A DNA stretch of 29,433 bases from Pseudomonadota bacterium. Its GTDB lineage: Bacteria > Pseudomonadota > Gammaproteobacteria > Burkholderiales > SHXO01. Both the position numbers and the translations under genes were made by a program. A model generated the notes under the pieces. It had not been told where the DNA came from, did no database searches, and was given only the letters and a program-made list of their open reading frames with translations. This document shows, piece after piece, positions 18,603-27,039 of the stretch. Numbering within the stretch: position 1 is the first letter of the stretch; each line of letters starts with the position of its first letter. The DNA lies in NCBI GenBank assembly GCA_023430065.1, contig JAEZCG010000012.1:1-29433 (forward strand). Reading direction: 5' to 3'.

Positions 18603-19522
18603 AGGTCGGCGAGTTCGCGGATGTGTGCGACCACGCTGCGGCCCAGGGCGCTCAGCGCATAGCCGCCCTCCAACACCGATACGATGCGTCCGGCCGCGCA
18701 GCGGTCCGCCACGTCCTTGATCCGGCGCGTCACCCACGCGTAGTCGGCCTCGGCCAGCGCGAGCGAGGCCATGTCATCCTCCCGGTGCGCATCGAACCCT
18801 GCCGACACGAAGATCATCTGCGGTGCGAACTGCTCGAGGGCAGGCAGCCAGTGCTCCTCCACGCAGGCGCGAAAACGCGACCCATCCGAGTAGGCCGGCA
18901 GCGGCACGTTGACCATGCGCTCCGAGCGGCCCTCCACCCCGCTGTAGGGATAGAACGGATGCTGGAAGCTGGACACCATCAGCACGCGCGGATCGTGGCG
19001 GAAGATGTCTTCGGTGCCGTTGCCATGATGTACGTCGAAGTCGACGACGGCAACGCGGTCCAGCCCATGGACATCCAGGGCGTGCGCCGCAGCGACCGCG
19101 ATGTTGTTGAGGAAGCAGAAGCCCATCGCCCGGCCCCGTTCGGCGTGGTGGCCGGGTGGCCGCACGCTGCAGAAGGCGGTACTGGCCTCGCCGCGCAGGA
19201 CCAGATCGGTGGCCAGGACCGCCGCGCCGGCGGCGCGCAAGGCCGCCTCCAGCGTAAACGGACACATCGCCGTATCCGGATCGAGGTGCACCAGGCCGTG
19301 CTTCGGCACGCTGCGCAGGAGCGCCTCCACGTAGCTTGGCTCATGCACCCGCGTCAACTGCTCGCGCGCCGCCTTCGGCGCTTCGTGCTCCTGCAGGTAT
19401 CCGATCAATCCCGACGCAATGAGCTGGTCCTCGATCGCGTGCAGTCGGTCTGCAGACTCAGGGTGGTGCTGCCCCATGTCGTGCAGCAGGCAGTCGCGGT
19501 GGCGGACGAACGCGGTGGTCAT
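18599..19522 (-). CDS. Histone deacetylase-like amidohydrolase (class II type)
   Basis: The 307-residue product is a zinc-dependent deacetylase of the arginase/HDAC fold. It carries the catalytic histidine pair H125/H126 in RPPGHHA, zinc ligands D163 and H165 in DFDVHHGNGT and D244 in SAGFDAHRED, and the transition-state tyrosine Y288 in LEGGYAL. All catalytic positions are intact. Bacterial members deacetylate acetylated lysines, acetylpolyamines or similar amides, and the true substrate here is unknown. The gene is divergent from a Pat-like acetyltransferase, with 146 bases between the starts, and converges on the Mth938-like gene. No signal peptide is present, so it should be cytoplasmic. 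Confidence 0.93.
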   Translation of the reverse strand: MTTAFVRHRDCLLHDMGQHHPESADRLHAIEDQLIASGLIGYLQEHEAPKAAREQLTRVHEPSYVEALLRSVPKHGLVHLDPDTAMCPFTLEAALRAAGAAVLATDLVLRGEASTAFCSVRPPGHHAERGRAMGFCFLNNIAVAAAHALDVHGLDRVAVVDFDVHHGNGTEDIFRHDPRVLMVSSFQHPFYPYSGVEGRSERMVNVPLPAYSDGSRFRACVEEHWLPALEQFAPQMIFVSAGFDAHREDDMASLALAEADYAWVTRRIKDVADRCAAGRIVSVLEGGYALSALGRSVVAHIRELADL

Positions 19523-19668
19523 GACCCGATCTTAGGCAAGACCGGCACGGCCGTCCATGCACACCCGCGCCCTCGCATGCGGCATGCTTCGTGCGTCAAC
19601 TGCCGCCGTTTCGAGCGCCCCCGGACGTGCTACCCTGCCCCGACGCCTGTTTGACGATCCCCCCGCTC

Positions 19669-20262
19669 ATGTCGCATGCACCGGGCCCCGAGGCTGGTCG
19701 CGAAGGGGGCACCTGCCGATTCCCGGTGCGTGCCACCCTTTCCGATGGGACAGGCGTGGTGATCCGGCCTATCGGCCCGGAGGACGCCGAGCGCGAGCAG
19801 GCCTTCGTACGCGGGCTTTCAGCCCAGTCGCGCTATTTCCGCTTCATGAACACCCTGAGCGAACTCAGTCCGCACCTGCTCGAACGGTTCACGCACCCGG
19901 ACCCCGCGCGCGAGATCGCACTCGTGGCCCTGGTCCCCGCCACCGAGACAACGCCAGCAGAGCAGATCGGAGTTGCGCGCTGCATCCGGGCCGACGACCA
20001 CGGCAGTGCCGAATTCGCGATTGTCGTCGCCGACCGCTTCCAGGGCAGGGGGCTGGGCCAGCTTCTGATGCAGGAACTGATCGGCTGTGCCCGCTCACGC
20101 GCCTGGCCCCGCATTCAGGGACTCGTCTTGTGGAACAACCACCAGATGCTCGAGCTCATGCACGCACTGGGCTTCGCCGTGACGCCGCATGCAGAGGACG
20201 GGCATCTACGCGTCGCCACGCTCGAACTGGGCGGCAACGGACTTCCTGAACAGCATGCGTGA
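19669..20262 (+). CDS. Pat-like GNAT acetyltransferase
   Basis: The 197-residue product is a GNAT domain resembling the C-terminal catalytic domain of protein lysine acetyltransferase Pat/PatZ. It has GVVIRPIGPEDAE (about 29-41), then FVRGLSAQSRYFRFM (about 46-60), and the acetyl-CoA loop RFQGRGLGQLL (123-133). The large acyl-CoA synthetase-like part of Pat is absent, so this is a stand-alone version. The ATG at 19669 lacks a good ribosome-binding site and an in-frame start at 19591 is possible, but homology-like sequence begins well inside. The stop overlaps the start of the MoxR gene by 8 bases. Whether it acetylates proteins or a small molecule is open. Confidence 0.85.
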   Translation: MSHAPGPEAGREGGTCRFPVRATLSDGTGVVIRPIGPEDAEREQAFVRGLSAQSRYFRFMNTLSELSPHLLERFTHPDPAREIALVALVPATETTPAEQIGVARCIRADDHGSAEFAIVVADRFQGRGLGQLLMQELIGCARSRAWPRIQGLVLWNNHQMLELMHALGFAVTPHAEDGHLRVATLELGGNGLPEQHA

Positions 20263-21250
20263 GGACGCCTCGCTCACTGGCCAGCTTCCGCTCGGCGCGC
20301 TGCCTACGGCGCCCGAGACCTTGCCGCCAGGGGTGGCCGACCGGCTCGCCGCCGCCCTATCCCAGATCAACGGCGTGGTGCTCGGAAAGGAGCGCCAGAT
20401 TCGCCTGTGCCTGGCCTGCATCCTGGCGCGCGGACACCTCCTGATCGAGGATCTGCCTGGGGTCGGCAAGACGACCTTGGCCCAGGCCCTGGCGCGGTCG
20501 CTCGGCCTGAGCTTCCAGCGCATCCAGTTCACCAGCGACCTGCTGCCCGCAGACGTCGTGGGAGTCTCGATTTTCGATCAGCCGTCGGGAAGCTTCCGCT
20601 TCCGTCCCGGCCCGGTGTTCGCGCAGATCGTTCTCGCAGACGAGATCAACCGCGCCACGCCCAAGGCGCAGAGCGCGCTGCTCGAGGCAATGGAGGAGCG
20701 CCAGGTCACCGTGGATGGCGCGACGCACATGCTTCCCGAACCGTTCTTCGTCATCGCCACGCAGAACCCGGCCGCTCAGGCCGGCACGTTCGCGCTGCCC
20801 GAGTCCCAGCTCGATCGGTTCCTGATGCGCATCCGCCTGGGCTATCCCGACGCACGAGCGGAACGGGCGCTCCTGCGCGGATCGGACCGGCGCGAAGCGC
20901 TGCAACGGCTTCCGGTCCGGCTTTCCGCACAGGACCTCCGCGTCTTGCAGGACCAGGTGCGCTCGGTGCACGCATCGGAACCGCTGCTGGACTACGTGCA
21001 GGCCCTGGTAGCGGCGACCCGACGCCCCGGCCAGTTCGTCACCGGACTCAGCCCACGCTCTGCAATCAGCCTGCTGCATGCCGCCCGCGCCTGGGCGCAC
21101 CTGGAGGGCCGGGGGTTTCTGGTTCCCGAGGACGTGCAGAACGTGCTGCCCGCGGTGGCCGTGCACCGGCTGCAGCCGGTCGATGCCCTGGAGTATCGCG
21201 CACACGAGGATGCCGTCGCAGCGCTGATCGCGGACGTTCCGCTTCCCTGA
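20255..21250 (+). CDS. MoxR-family AAA+ ATPase
   Basis: MoxR ATPases act as chaperone-like factors that mature or assemble partner protein complexes. The 331-residue product has Walker A DLPGVGKTT (66-74), Walker B IVLADEINRA (125-134), sensor 1 FFVIATQNP, and the helix bearing LPESQLDRFLMRI. The C-terminal lid contains GLSPRSAISLLHAARAWA. The ATG at 20255 overlaps the GNAT stop. Longer in-frame starts (20189) lie within that gene. It is followed by DUF58 and TgpA, the standard partners of this MoxR subfamily, so the three probably work together at the cell envelope. Confidence 0.93.
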   Translation: MREDASLTGQLPLGALPTAPETLPPGVADRLAAALSQINGVVLGKERQIRLCLACILARGHLLIEDLPGVGKTTLAQALARSLGLSFQRIQFTSDLLPADVVGVSIFDQPSGSFRFRPGPVFAQIVLADEINRATPKAQSALLEAMEERQVTVDGATHMLPEPFFVIATQNPAAQAGTFALPESQLDRFLMRIRLGYPDARAERALLRGSDRREALQRLPVRLSAQDLRVLQDQVRSVHASEPLLDYVQALVAATRRPGQFVTGLSPRSAISLLHAARAWAHLEGRGFLVPEDVQNVLPAVAVHRLQPVDALEYRAHEDAVAALIADVPLP

Positions 21251-21289
21251 TACGGATCGGGGCCGAGCGATGCAGGCCACGCCGCGCAG

Positions 21290-22261
21290 ATGAGCCGGCT
21301 GTTCCAGCGGTCCGACCTGCCGGGTCGCCGCAGTCCCACCCGGGCGGCACCATCCGCGCGCATCCGGCTGACGCGCGATCGCGTCTACATCCTGCCCACA
21401 CGCGCGGGACTGCTGTTCGCAGCGACCCTGTTCCTGATGCTCCTCGGCAGCATCAATTACAGCCTGGGCCTGGGGTTCGCACTGACGTTCCTGCTCGCCG
21501 GCGTGGGCATGGCTGCCATGCTGCTCACTTACCGGAATGTGGCGGAGCTCGACCTCCGCGCCCACGATGCACCGGCGGTCTTCGCCGGTGACCGAGCCGT
21601 GTTCCCGCTCGAACTGCGCAACCCGTCCCGGACGCCGCGCATTGCCCTGGAGATCGATGAATGCCCCCGCACTGCCGCCGCGCCGACGCCTGCGTACTGC
21701 GACGTGCCGGGCGCCTCCACGCAGATCTGCCCGATTGCGGTGGACGCCGCGACGCGCGGGACCCGCTGGCTTCCGCAACTGCGCATCTCCTCCACGTTTC
21801 CCCTTGGTCTGTTTCGCGCCTGGTCCGATGTGGCGTTCACCGCCCGCTGTACGGTCTATCCCCGTCCTGAACCGCAGTCGGTGGCGGCGCCACGGATCGG
21901 CGACTCGAGCGGTGGCGTGGCGCCGACGGCCGGCGACGACTTCATCGGTTTGCGCACCTACCGCGCCGGGGATGCGCCTGCGCACATCGCCTGGAGTGCA
22001 CTCGCGCGCGGTGCCGGACTGGCGACCAAACAGTTCCAGGCCGACCGCGTCGGCGAAACGTGGGTCCGCTGGGACGCCGTTTCGCCGGCGTTGCCGACCG
22101 AACAGGCCCTGTCGCGCATGACGCGATGGATCCTCGATCTGGCCCGCGAGGATTGCCGGTTCGGCCTGGAGATCCCCGGCCGTCGCTTCCAGCCCGATCG
22201 CGGATCGCCTCACGTGCACGCGTGTCTGCGTGCGCTCGCCCGGTTCGGTGATCGACGGTGA
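21290..22261 (+). CDS. DUF58 domain membrane protein
   Basis: The 323-residue product has an Arg-rich N-terminus, then two close transmembrane segments (about 37-60 and 64-79). A large soluble part carries the DUF58 signature GDDFIGLRTYRAGDAPAHIAWSALARG (about 214-240). DUF58 proteins have a von Willebrand A-like fold and accompany MoxR ATPases and transglutaminase-like membrane proteins in many proteobacteria. Their biochemical role is not established. It starts 39 bases after moxR and its stop overlaps the next gene's GTG start, so it is coupled to tgpA. Confidence 0.9.
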   Translation: MSRLFQRSDLPGRRSPTRAAPSARIRLTRDRVYILPTRAGLLFAATLFLMLLGSINYSLGLGFALTFLLAGVGMAAMLLTYRNVAELDLRAHDAPAVFAGDRAVFPLELRNPSRTPRIALEIDECPRTAAAPTPAYCDVPGASTQICPIAVDAATRGTRWLPQLRISSTFPLGLFRAWSDVAFTARCTVYPRPEPQSVAAPRIGDSSGGVAPTAGDDFIGLRTYRAGDAPAHIAWSALARGAGLATKQFQADRVGETWVRWDAVSPALPTEQALSRMTRWILDLAREDCRFGLEIPGRRFQPDRGSPHVHACLRALARFGDRR

Positions 22262-24246
22262 GCGCGGTGGCTCCGCTTCGCCTCGGCGCCGTCCATTCGC
22301 TGCTCGGGGCAACGGCTGCGCTGATCGCACCACACCTTCTGCGCCTGCCTTGGTGGCTCGCACTGACCGTCGTCGCCTGTCTGGGGTGGCAGGCCGTGGC
22401 GACGGCACGCAGGTGGCGGCCGCTCTCCCGCTGGCTGCTCGCAGGGATGTCGGTCGGTGCCACGTTTGCCGTCGTCGTCTCGTACGGACCGCTCCCCGGT
22501 CGCGAGGGCTCGGTCGCGTTGCTGGTGCTGATGGCCGCGCTGAAGTGTCTGGAGCTGCGCACCGTACGCGACGCCCAGGTGACGACGCTGCTCGGCTACT
22601 TCCTGATCGTGACGCACTTCCTCTACGCCCAGACCGCGGCGCTCGGGCTGTTCCTGTTCGGAGTGCTGCTCTGGCTGCTCGCCACCAACGTCGCCTTCCA
22701 GGATCGCAACTGCGGCCTGCGGCCCAGGCAATCGCTGCGCATCGCCGGCATGCTCACCGTTGGTGCGCTGCCAATCGCCCTGGTGCTGTTCGTTCTGTTC
22801 CCGCGCGTGGAGGGACCGTTGTTCGGCCATACCCTCGCGGGCGGCAAGGCGACCACCGGTTTGGACGATGCGATGAGCCCGGGCGACATCGTCGATCTCG
22901 GATTGTCCGACGAGGTGGCCTTCAGGGTGGATTTCGAAGGCGACGCCATCGATCCGCGCAACCTGTACTGGCGAGGACCGGTCATGATGGATTTCGACGG
23001 TCGCACCTGGCGCGTTGGCGCGCGTGCCCGGCCAGCGGCCGGCCCGCCTGTGACTGGCTCGCGCGAGGTCCGGTATCGCGTCACCCTGGAGCCGCACAAG
23101 CGGCGCTGGCTGTTCGCGCTGGATGCGCCAGTGGACGTCCCGCCCTCCGCCGTGCTGGGGGAGGACATGATGCTGCGCACCGCAGCCCCGATCCGCAGCC
23201 GCATGCGGTACGAAGCGCGCTCCGCGCTCGACTACCGCGCGAGACTCGACGAGACCGAGCCGATCCGGCAGCGGGCCCTGCGCCTGCCGCGTCATGCCAA
23301 TCCCCGAACCGTCCGCCTTGGCAACGACCTGCGCGCGCAGTTCCGCTCGGATCGCGAGGTCATCACGGCAGTGCTGGCGATGTTTCGGGACGATCCCTTC
23401 CACTACACGCTCACGCCGCCGCCGCTGGGTCTGCACGGCGTAGACGAGTTCCTGTTCGGCACTCGCCGAGGCTTCTGCGAACACTATGCCTCCGCCTTCG
23501 CGGTGCTGATGCGCGCGGCGGGCATTCCGGCACGCATCGTCACCGGCTATCAGGGCGGCGAGTTCAACCGGGTCGGCAGCTATCTCGTCGTGCGCCAGTC
23601 GCACGCCCACGCATGGACGGAGATCTGGCTGCATGGACAGGGCTGGGTGCGCGTGGATCCAACGACAGCGGTCGCACCCTCCCGGATCGAAACGGGCTCG
23701 ACTGCTCCCTGGCGCGGCGAGGAGTGGTCGGCAGCCTGGGCGCCCGACCGGTGGGGCGGATGGCTGCCTGCCGCGCAACTCGTGGACCATCTGACGCGCA
23801 CCTGGAACGACTGGGTGCTCGACTACTCTCCTGCGCGGCAGCGCGACCTGTTGCGCGACATGGGATTCCAGGACGTGCAATGGCCGCGGCTGGGCGGGCT
23901 GCTCGCCGTGGCACTCGCCGTGGTGCTCGGCGTGCTCGCCACGCTCGGGCAGCGAGGCGTGCAGGAGCGGCCTTCCGATCGGGTGCAATCCGCATACATC
24001 CGCTTCTGCCGGAAACTGGAGCGGATGGGCTGCCCGCGGCACCTCCACGAAGGGCCGTACGACTTCGCCTGTCGCGTGTCTGGGCAGTTCCCCGTGCTGC
24101 GCGATGCGGTGACCCGCATCACGGAGGCATACGTCGGCCTGCGCTACGCCGGGGCTCCGAGCGCCATTGCCCCTGCGGACCTGGAGACCCTCGTGCGCCG
24201 GTTCGCACCGGAGCGCATCCTGCGTCAGAGCGGGGCCAGATACTGA
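22258..24246 (+). CDS. tgpA: TgpA-type membrane transglutaminase (DUF3488)
   Basis: The 662-residue product has about six N-terminal transmembrane segments (about 10-185). A periplasmic transglutaminase-like domain follows, then one transmembrane segment (about 543-562) and a cytoplasmic DUF4129-like tail. The catalytic triad is visible as C407 in TRRGFCEHYAS, H451 in SHAHAWTE and D467 in VRVDPTT. Pseudomonas TgpA has this layout and is essential there, although its substrate is unsettled. The GTG at 22258 overlaps the DUF58 stop (GTGA). The 3' end overlaps the end of nlpD on the other strand by 22 bases. Confidence 0.93.
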   Translation: MSAVAPLRLGAVHSLLGATAALIAPHLLRLPWWLALTVVACLGWQAVATARRWRPLSRWLLAGMSVGATFAVVVSYGPLPGREGSVALLVLMAALKCLELRTVRDAQVTTLLGYFLIVTHFLYAQTAALGLFLFGVLLWLLATNVAFQDRNCGLRPRQSLRIAGMLTVGALPIALVLFVLFPRVEGPLFGHTLAGGKATTGLDDAMSPGDIVDLGLSDEVAFRVDFEGDAIDPRNLYWRGPVMMDFDGRTWRVGARARPAAGPPVTGSREVRYRVTLEPHKRRWLFALDAPVDVPPSAVLGEDMMLRTAAPIRSRMRYEARSALDYRARLDETEPIRQRALRLPRHANPRTVRLGNDLRAQFRSDREVITAVLAMFRDDPFHYTLTPPPLGLHGVDEFLFGTRRGFCEHYASAFAVLMRAAGIPARIVTGYQGGEFNRVGSYLVVRQSHAHAWTEIWLHGQGWVRVDPTTAVAPSRIETGSTAPWRGEEWSAAWAPDRWGGWLPAAQLVDHLTRTWNDWVLDYSPARQRDLLRDMGFQDVQWPRLGGLLAVALAVVLGVLATLGQRGVQERPSDRVQSAYIRFCRKLERMGCPRHLHEGPYDFACRVSGQFPVLRDAVTRITEAYVGLRYAGAPSAIAPADLETLVRRFAPERILRQSGARY

Positions 24247-25319
24247 AGCGGATCGACGGGCCGGCCCAGCTTGCGGATCTCGAAGTGCAGTGCGACGCGA
24301 TCCGACCCGCTGTTGCCGACCTCCGCAATCTGCTGTCCTTTGTCCACGCGCTCGCCCTCCTTGACCAGGAGCTCGCGATTGTGCGCGTACACGCTCAGGT
24401 AGTTCCGATCATGCTTGACGATGACCAGCTTACCGTAGCCACGCAGACCGCTGCCGCTGTACACCACTTTGCCGGGTGCGCTGGCAAGGACGGGCGCGCC
24501 AGCCTGCGCGGCGATCGCGATGCCCTTTGGATTGGCACCGGTATTGAACTGCTGCAGCAGTTGTCCGCGCACCGGCCAGGCCCACGTGCCAGCCGCGGGT
24601 GCCGCCGCGGGCAGGACAACGGGTGTGCTCGCGACAGGTTTCGCAGGCGTCGACACCGCCGCGTCTGCAGTCCTCGCCGGCGTGCTGGTCGCCGCGGGTG
24701 AAGACGCCGGCTTGGAGAGAGGTGCCGGCGTGGCGGCCGGAGGGGAGGTACGCGCCGTCGCAGGGGGGAGGTAGGGCACGCCGCGTAGTTCCGCCAGTGC
24801 GCGCTCGGAATACGGTACCTTGACCGCCTTCGGCGCGTTCAGCAGTGGCGGGGGAGCGACCGGTTCCAGTGGCGCGGCCTGGATCGGCGTGCTGGTCTGC
24901 ATCGGCCGGACGTCCACCTCTTCGCGCTCGGTCCAGCCCGCCGGCGCCTTGACACGCAGCAGCTGCCCGATCCGGATCACGTTCGGGTCCTGCAGGGCAT
25001 TCCACGCCGCCAAATCCCGATAGTCTTCGCCGTGATCGAGCGCGATCGCGTAGAGCGTATCGCCCTGGCGAACCCTGTAGTGATCGGGGCGCCAGTCGTC
25101 CTGCTCGGCCGGCTTCGCCGCGGGAGGCGGCATCGCCGACACGGGTTTCGCCGGCTTGGGGCCGCTGGCAACGCTCGGCGCGGGTGCCTTGCGCACACGC
25201 ACGGGGTCCGGTCGTGCGTCTTGCACCGGCCGCTCGACCACCGGGGCCCGATTGGGTGCACAGGCGGCCAGCATGCAGGCGGCGCCGGCCACGACCAGTC
25301 GCCGGAGAGAAACGCTCAC
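24225..25319 (-). CDS. nlpD: NlpD-like lipoprotein (LysM + degenerate LytM)
   Basis: NlpD is an envelope lipoprotein that activates N-acetylmuramyl-L-alanine amidases at the division site. The 364-residue product has a lipobox LAAC with lipidated C20. A LysM peptidoglycan-binding domain spans 80-124, a long Ala/Pro/Thr-rich linker about 125-245, and an M23/LytM domain 246-364. The first zinc-site residues of active M23 enzymes are replaced (NPKGIAIAA where HxxxD is expected). Only one histidine of the HxH motif remains (ALHFEI), so it should be a non-catalytic activator. The GTG at 25319 overlaps the pcm stop. The usual downstream neighbour rpoS is missing: tgpA converges immediately instead. 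Confidence 0.93.
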   Translation of the reverse strand: MSVSLRRLVVAGAACMLAACAPNRAPVVERPVQDARPDPVRVRKAPAPSVASGPKPAKPVSAMPPPAAKPAEQDDWRPDHYRVRQGDTLYAIALDHGEDYRDLAAWNALQDPNVIRIGQLLRVKAPAGWTEREEVDVRPMQTSTPIQAAPLEPVAPPPLLNAPKAVKVPYSERALAELRGVPYLPPATARTSPPAATPAPLSKPASSPAATSTPARTADAAVSTPAKPVASTPVVLPAAAPAAGTWAWPVRGQLLQQFNTGANPKGIAIAAQAGAPVLASAPGKVVYSGSGLRGYGKLVIVKHDRNYLSVYAHNRELLVKEGERVDKGQQIAEVGNSGSDRVALHFEIRKLGRPVDPLQYLAPL

Positions 25320-25975
25320 CGCTGCGCGCCCGGCAGCAGTGGCACGAAGCGCACCTCCTCGAGTGTGGTGTGGGCGAATCCCTGCTCGCTGCGCTCCACC
25401 AACGTCAGATGCTGGTCCTTGGTGCCCACCGGCATGATCAGCTTGCCTCCCTCGGCCAACTGCTCGAGCAACGCGTCCGGAACGTGCGAGGCAGCGGCAG
25501 CCATGACGATTGCATCGAACGGCGCGAACTCCTTCAAGCCGAAATGGCCGTCCGCATGCTTGAGACGCACGTTCGCGACGCGGAGTTCGCGCAGCCGCAC
25601 GCGCGCCTTCATCAACAGCGGGGCAATCCGCTCCACGGAGCAGACCTCGCGCGCCAGGCGGGACAGCACCGCAGCCTGGTAACCGCACCCCGTTCCGATC
25701 TCCAGCACTCGTCCGAGCGCCCGCCCCCCGCGGACCAGTTCGAGCATGCGGGCAACGACCCAGGGGGTGGAAATCGTCTGCCCGAATCCGATCGGCAAGG
25801 CGATGTCCTCGTAGGCACGGTGCGCCAGGGCCTCGTCGACGAAGATGTGACGCGGGATCTCCGCCATCGCGGCAAGGACCTGCTCGTCCTGTATCCCCTC
25901 TTCGCGGAGTCGCTCGACCATGCGCAGGCGCGTGCGCTGGGACGTCATGCCGATCCCCGTGTGCCGCCCGCTCAT
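25316..25975 (-). CDS. pcm: Protein-L-isoaspartate O-methyltransferase
   Basis: Pcm methylates isoaspartyl residues in damaged proteins with SAM and so starts their repair. The 219-residue product carries the family block [19 protein letters not shown] (about 59-77), SAM motif [12 protein letters not shown] (90-100), VCSVER and GGKLIMPVG. The start at 25975 is chosen because [10 protein letters not shown] upstream of residue 18 is commonly conserved in betaproteobacterial Pcm. ATG at 25948, with GGGGA just upstream, is an alternative that would remove nine residues. It sits between surE and nlpD, 16 bases after the surE stop, in the classic stationary-phase gene order. Confidence 0.95.
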   Translation of the reverse strand: MSGRHTGIGMTSQRTRLRMVERLREEGIQDEQVLAAMAEIPRHIFVDEALAHRAYEDIALPIGFGQTISTPWVVARMLELVRGGRALGRVLEIGTGCGYQAAVLSRLAREVCSVERIAPLLMKARVRLRELRVANVRLKHADGHFGLKEFAPFDAIVMAAAASHVPDALLEQLAEGGKLIMPVGTKDQHLTLVERSEQGFAHTTLEEVRFVPLLPGAQR

Positions 25976-25991
25976 GCGCGAGATTCCGGCA

Positions 25992-26786
25992 TCAGGTCGG
26001 CGAGGCCGCAATCGCACGCAGCGGTGCGAGACCCGGATGCCCCGCCGCACCCAACCAGTTCCATACGTCGTCGAGCCGTGCATACTGGGTCAGATCGATC
26101 TGCAGAGGCGTGATCGACACGCAGTCGCTGGCCACCGCATGGAAATCAGTCCCCTCCCCTGCATCCTGGGCGTCGCCGGCAGCGCCGATCCAGTAGACCG
26201 TTTCGCCGCGCGGATTGGTGGTCTTGACCACGCCTTCGGCCTTGTGGCGACGCCCCAGCCGCGTGACATGAATTCCCCGGAGATCGCCATGCACGACATC
26301 GGGCACATTCACGTTGAGCAGCACCGGACCCGGCAGCGGATCGCGACGGTAACGCTCGACCAGTTCGAGCGCCACGCGCGCGGCCGTGCCGTAGTTGCCC
26401 GAACTGCGCCGGGCGAGCGATACGGCGATCGAGGGAATCCCAAGCAGAAAGCCTTCTGTGGCGGCGGCGACCGTCCCGGAGTAAATCGTATCCTCCCCCA
26501 TGTTGGCGCCGTGATTGATGCCCGACACCACCATGTCCGGCAGGTAGCCGAGCAATCCGGTGACCGCCAGGTGCACGCAGTCGGTCGGCGTACCGTTCAC
26601 GTAGTGGAAGCCGAGGTGGGACTTGCGCACGATCAGGGGGCGGTCGAGCGTCAGCGAATTGCTTGCCCCACTTCGATCCCGTTCCGGGGCGACCACCACG
26701 ATCTCGGCAACCTGCCCCAGCGCCTCGGCCAGCGTCGCCAGCCCGGGCGCGAAATAGCCATCGTCGTTACTCAGCAGAATGCGCAT
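25992..26786 (-). CDS. surE: 5'/3'-nucleotidase SurE
   Basis: SurE is a metal-dependent phosphatase that releases phosphate from nucleoside 5'- and 3'-monophosphates and short polyphosphates. The 264-residue product starts [10 protein letters not shown] with metal ligands D8 and D9. It has S39 in [10 protein letters not shown] and N91 in [10 protein letters not shown], all family-defining. Other motifs include [12 protein letters not shown] and [14 protein letters not shown] at 26786 gives the exact family N-terminus. The reading frame stays open to an ATG at 26990, but that extension is compositionally unlike a protein. No Shine-Dalgarno is evident. The gene heads surE-pcm-nlpD and is preceded by a long structured leader. 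Confidence 0.95.
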   Translation of the reverse strand: MRILLSNDDGYFAPGLATLAEALGQVAEIVVVAPERDRSGASNSLTLDRPLIVRKSHLGFHYVNGTPTDCVHLAVTGLLGYLPDMVVSGINHGANMGEDTIYSGTVAAATEGFLLGIPSIAVSLARRSSGNYGTAARVALELVERYRRDPLPGPVLLNVNVPDVVHGDLRGIHVTRLGRRHKAEGVVKTTNPRGETVYWIGAAGDAQDAGEGTDFHAVASDCVSITPLQIDLTQYARLDDVWNWLGAAGHPGLAPLRAIAASPT

Positions 26787-27010
26787 GGCTGCATGGATCA
26801 AGACCGTAGGTCGGTGTCGGCTTCCTGCTGCGGCATAGGCGCAGGACGCCATGCAGGCCGGACCATCGCAGACGTGCGAGGGATCCCTCGTTACCGACGC
26901 TAGAGAACAAGTGCACTTGGGTGGACTGGACGTGCAGACCGATCCGATGAGACGCCGAGGCGGCGGCCGCACCCGCGGCTCGGCCTTCATTCACGATTGA
27001 AATCGCGGAA
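26787..27010 (-). promoter_or_regulatory. Candidate long structured leader of surE
   Basis: If the TATAAT at 27011-27016 is used, the surE transcript would carry about 215 untranslated bases. On the minus strand the leader can form a GC-rich hairpin (GCCGAG/CTCGGC at 26954-26984, with an inner CCGC/GCGG stem). Next come two perfect palindromes at 26908-26919 and 26877-26890, then a small hairpin (CTGCG/CGCAG, 26828-26844). No known riboswitch consensus was recognised. It may equally be spacer DNA with operator sites. Confidence 0.3.
26877..26919. repeat. Two perfect palindromes upstream of surE
   Basis: CGAGGGATCCCTCG (26877-26890) is a perfect 14-base palindrome. CAAGTGCACTTG (26908-26919) is a perfect 12-base palindrome. 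Their centres lie 30 bases apart, about three helical turns, so two dimeric regulators could bind the same face of the DNA. The sequences themselves differ, so they are not two copies of one site. Confidence 0.6.
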
Positions 27011-27016
27011 ATTATA
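27011..27016 (-). promoter_or_regulatory. TATAAT -10 box, possible surE promoter
   Basis: The minus strand has a perfect TATAAT in an A/T-rich island within otherwise GC-rich DNA. No recognisable -35 lies 16-18 bases upstream (CCGGTG at the 17-base distance), so an activator may be required. Confidence 0.4.
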
Positions 27017-27039
27017 TACGAGCAGCCGTTGCCCACCGG

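Noticed and set aside
20357..22408. A 683-codon minus-strand frame antisense to moxR and DUF58
   Set aside because: The composition is typical of antisense GC-rich frames, no family is recognised, and there is no plausible start signal.
22210..24701. Very long open frames on both strands over tgpA (for example 823 codons plus, 612 codons minus)
   Set aside because: These are shadows caused by high GC content. They have no domains and low-complexity composition, and TgpA itself carries an intact catalytic triad.
26787..26990. A 68-residue N-terminal extension of SurE starting at 26990
   Set aside because: The frame is open but rich in Cys, Pro, Ser and Arg, and SurE proteins begin exactly at [10 protein letters not shown].
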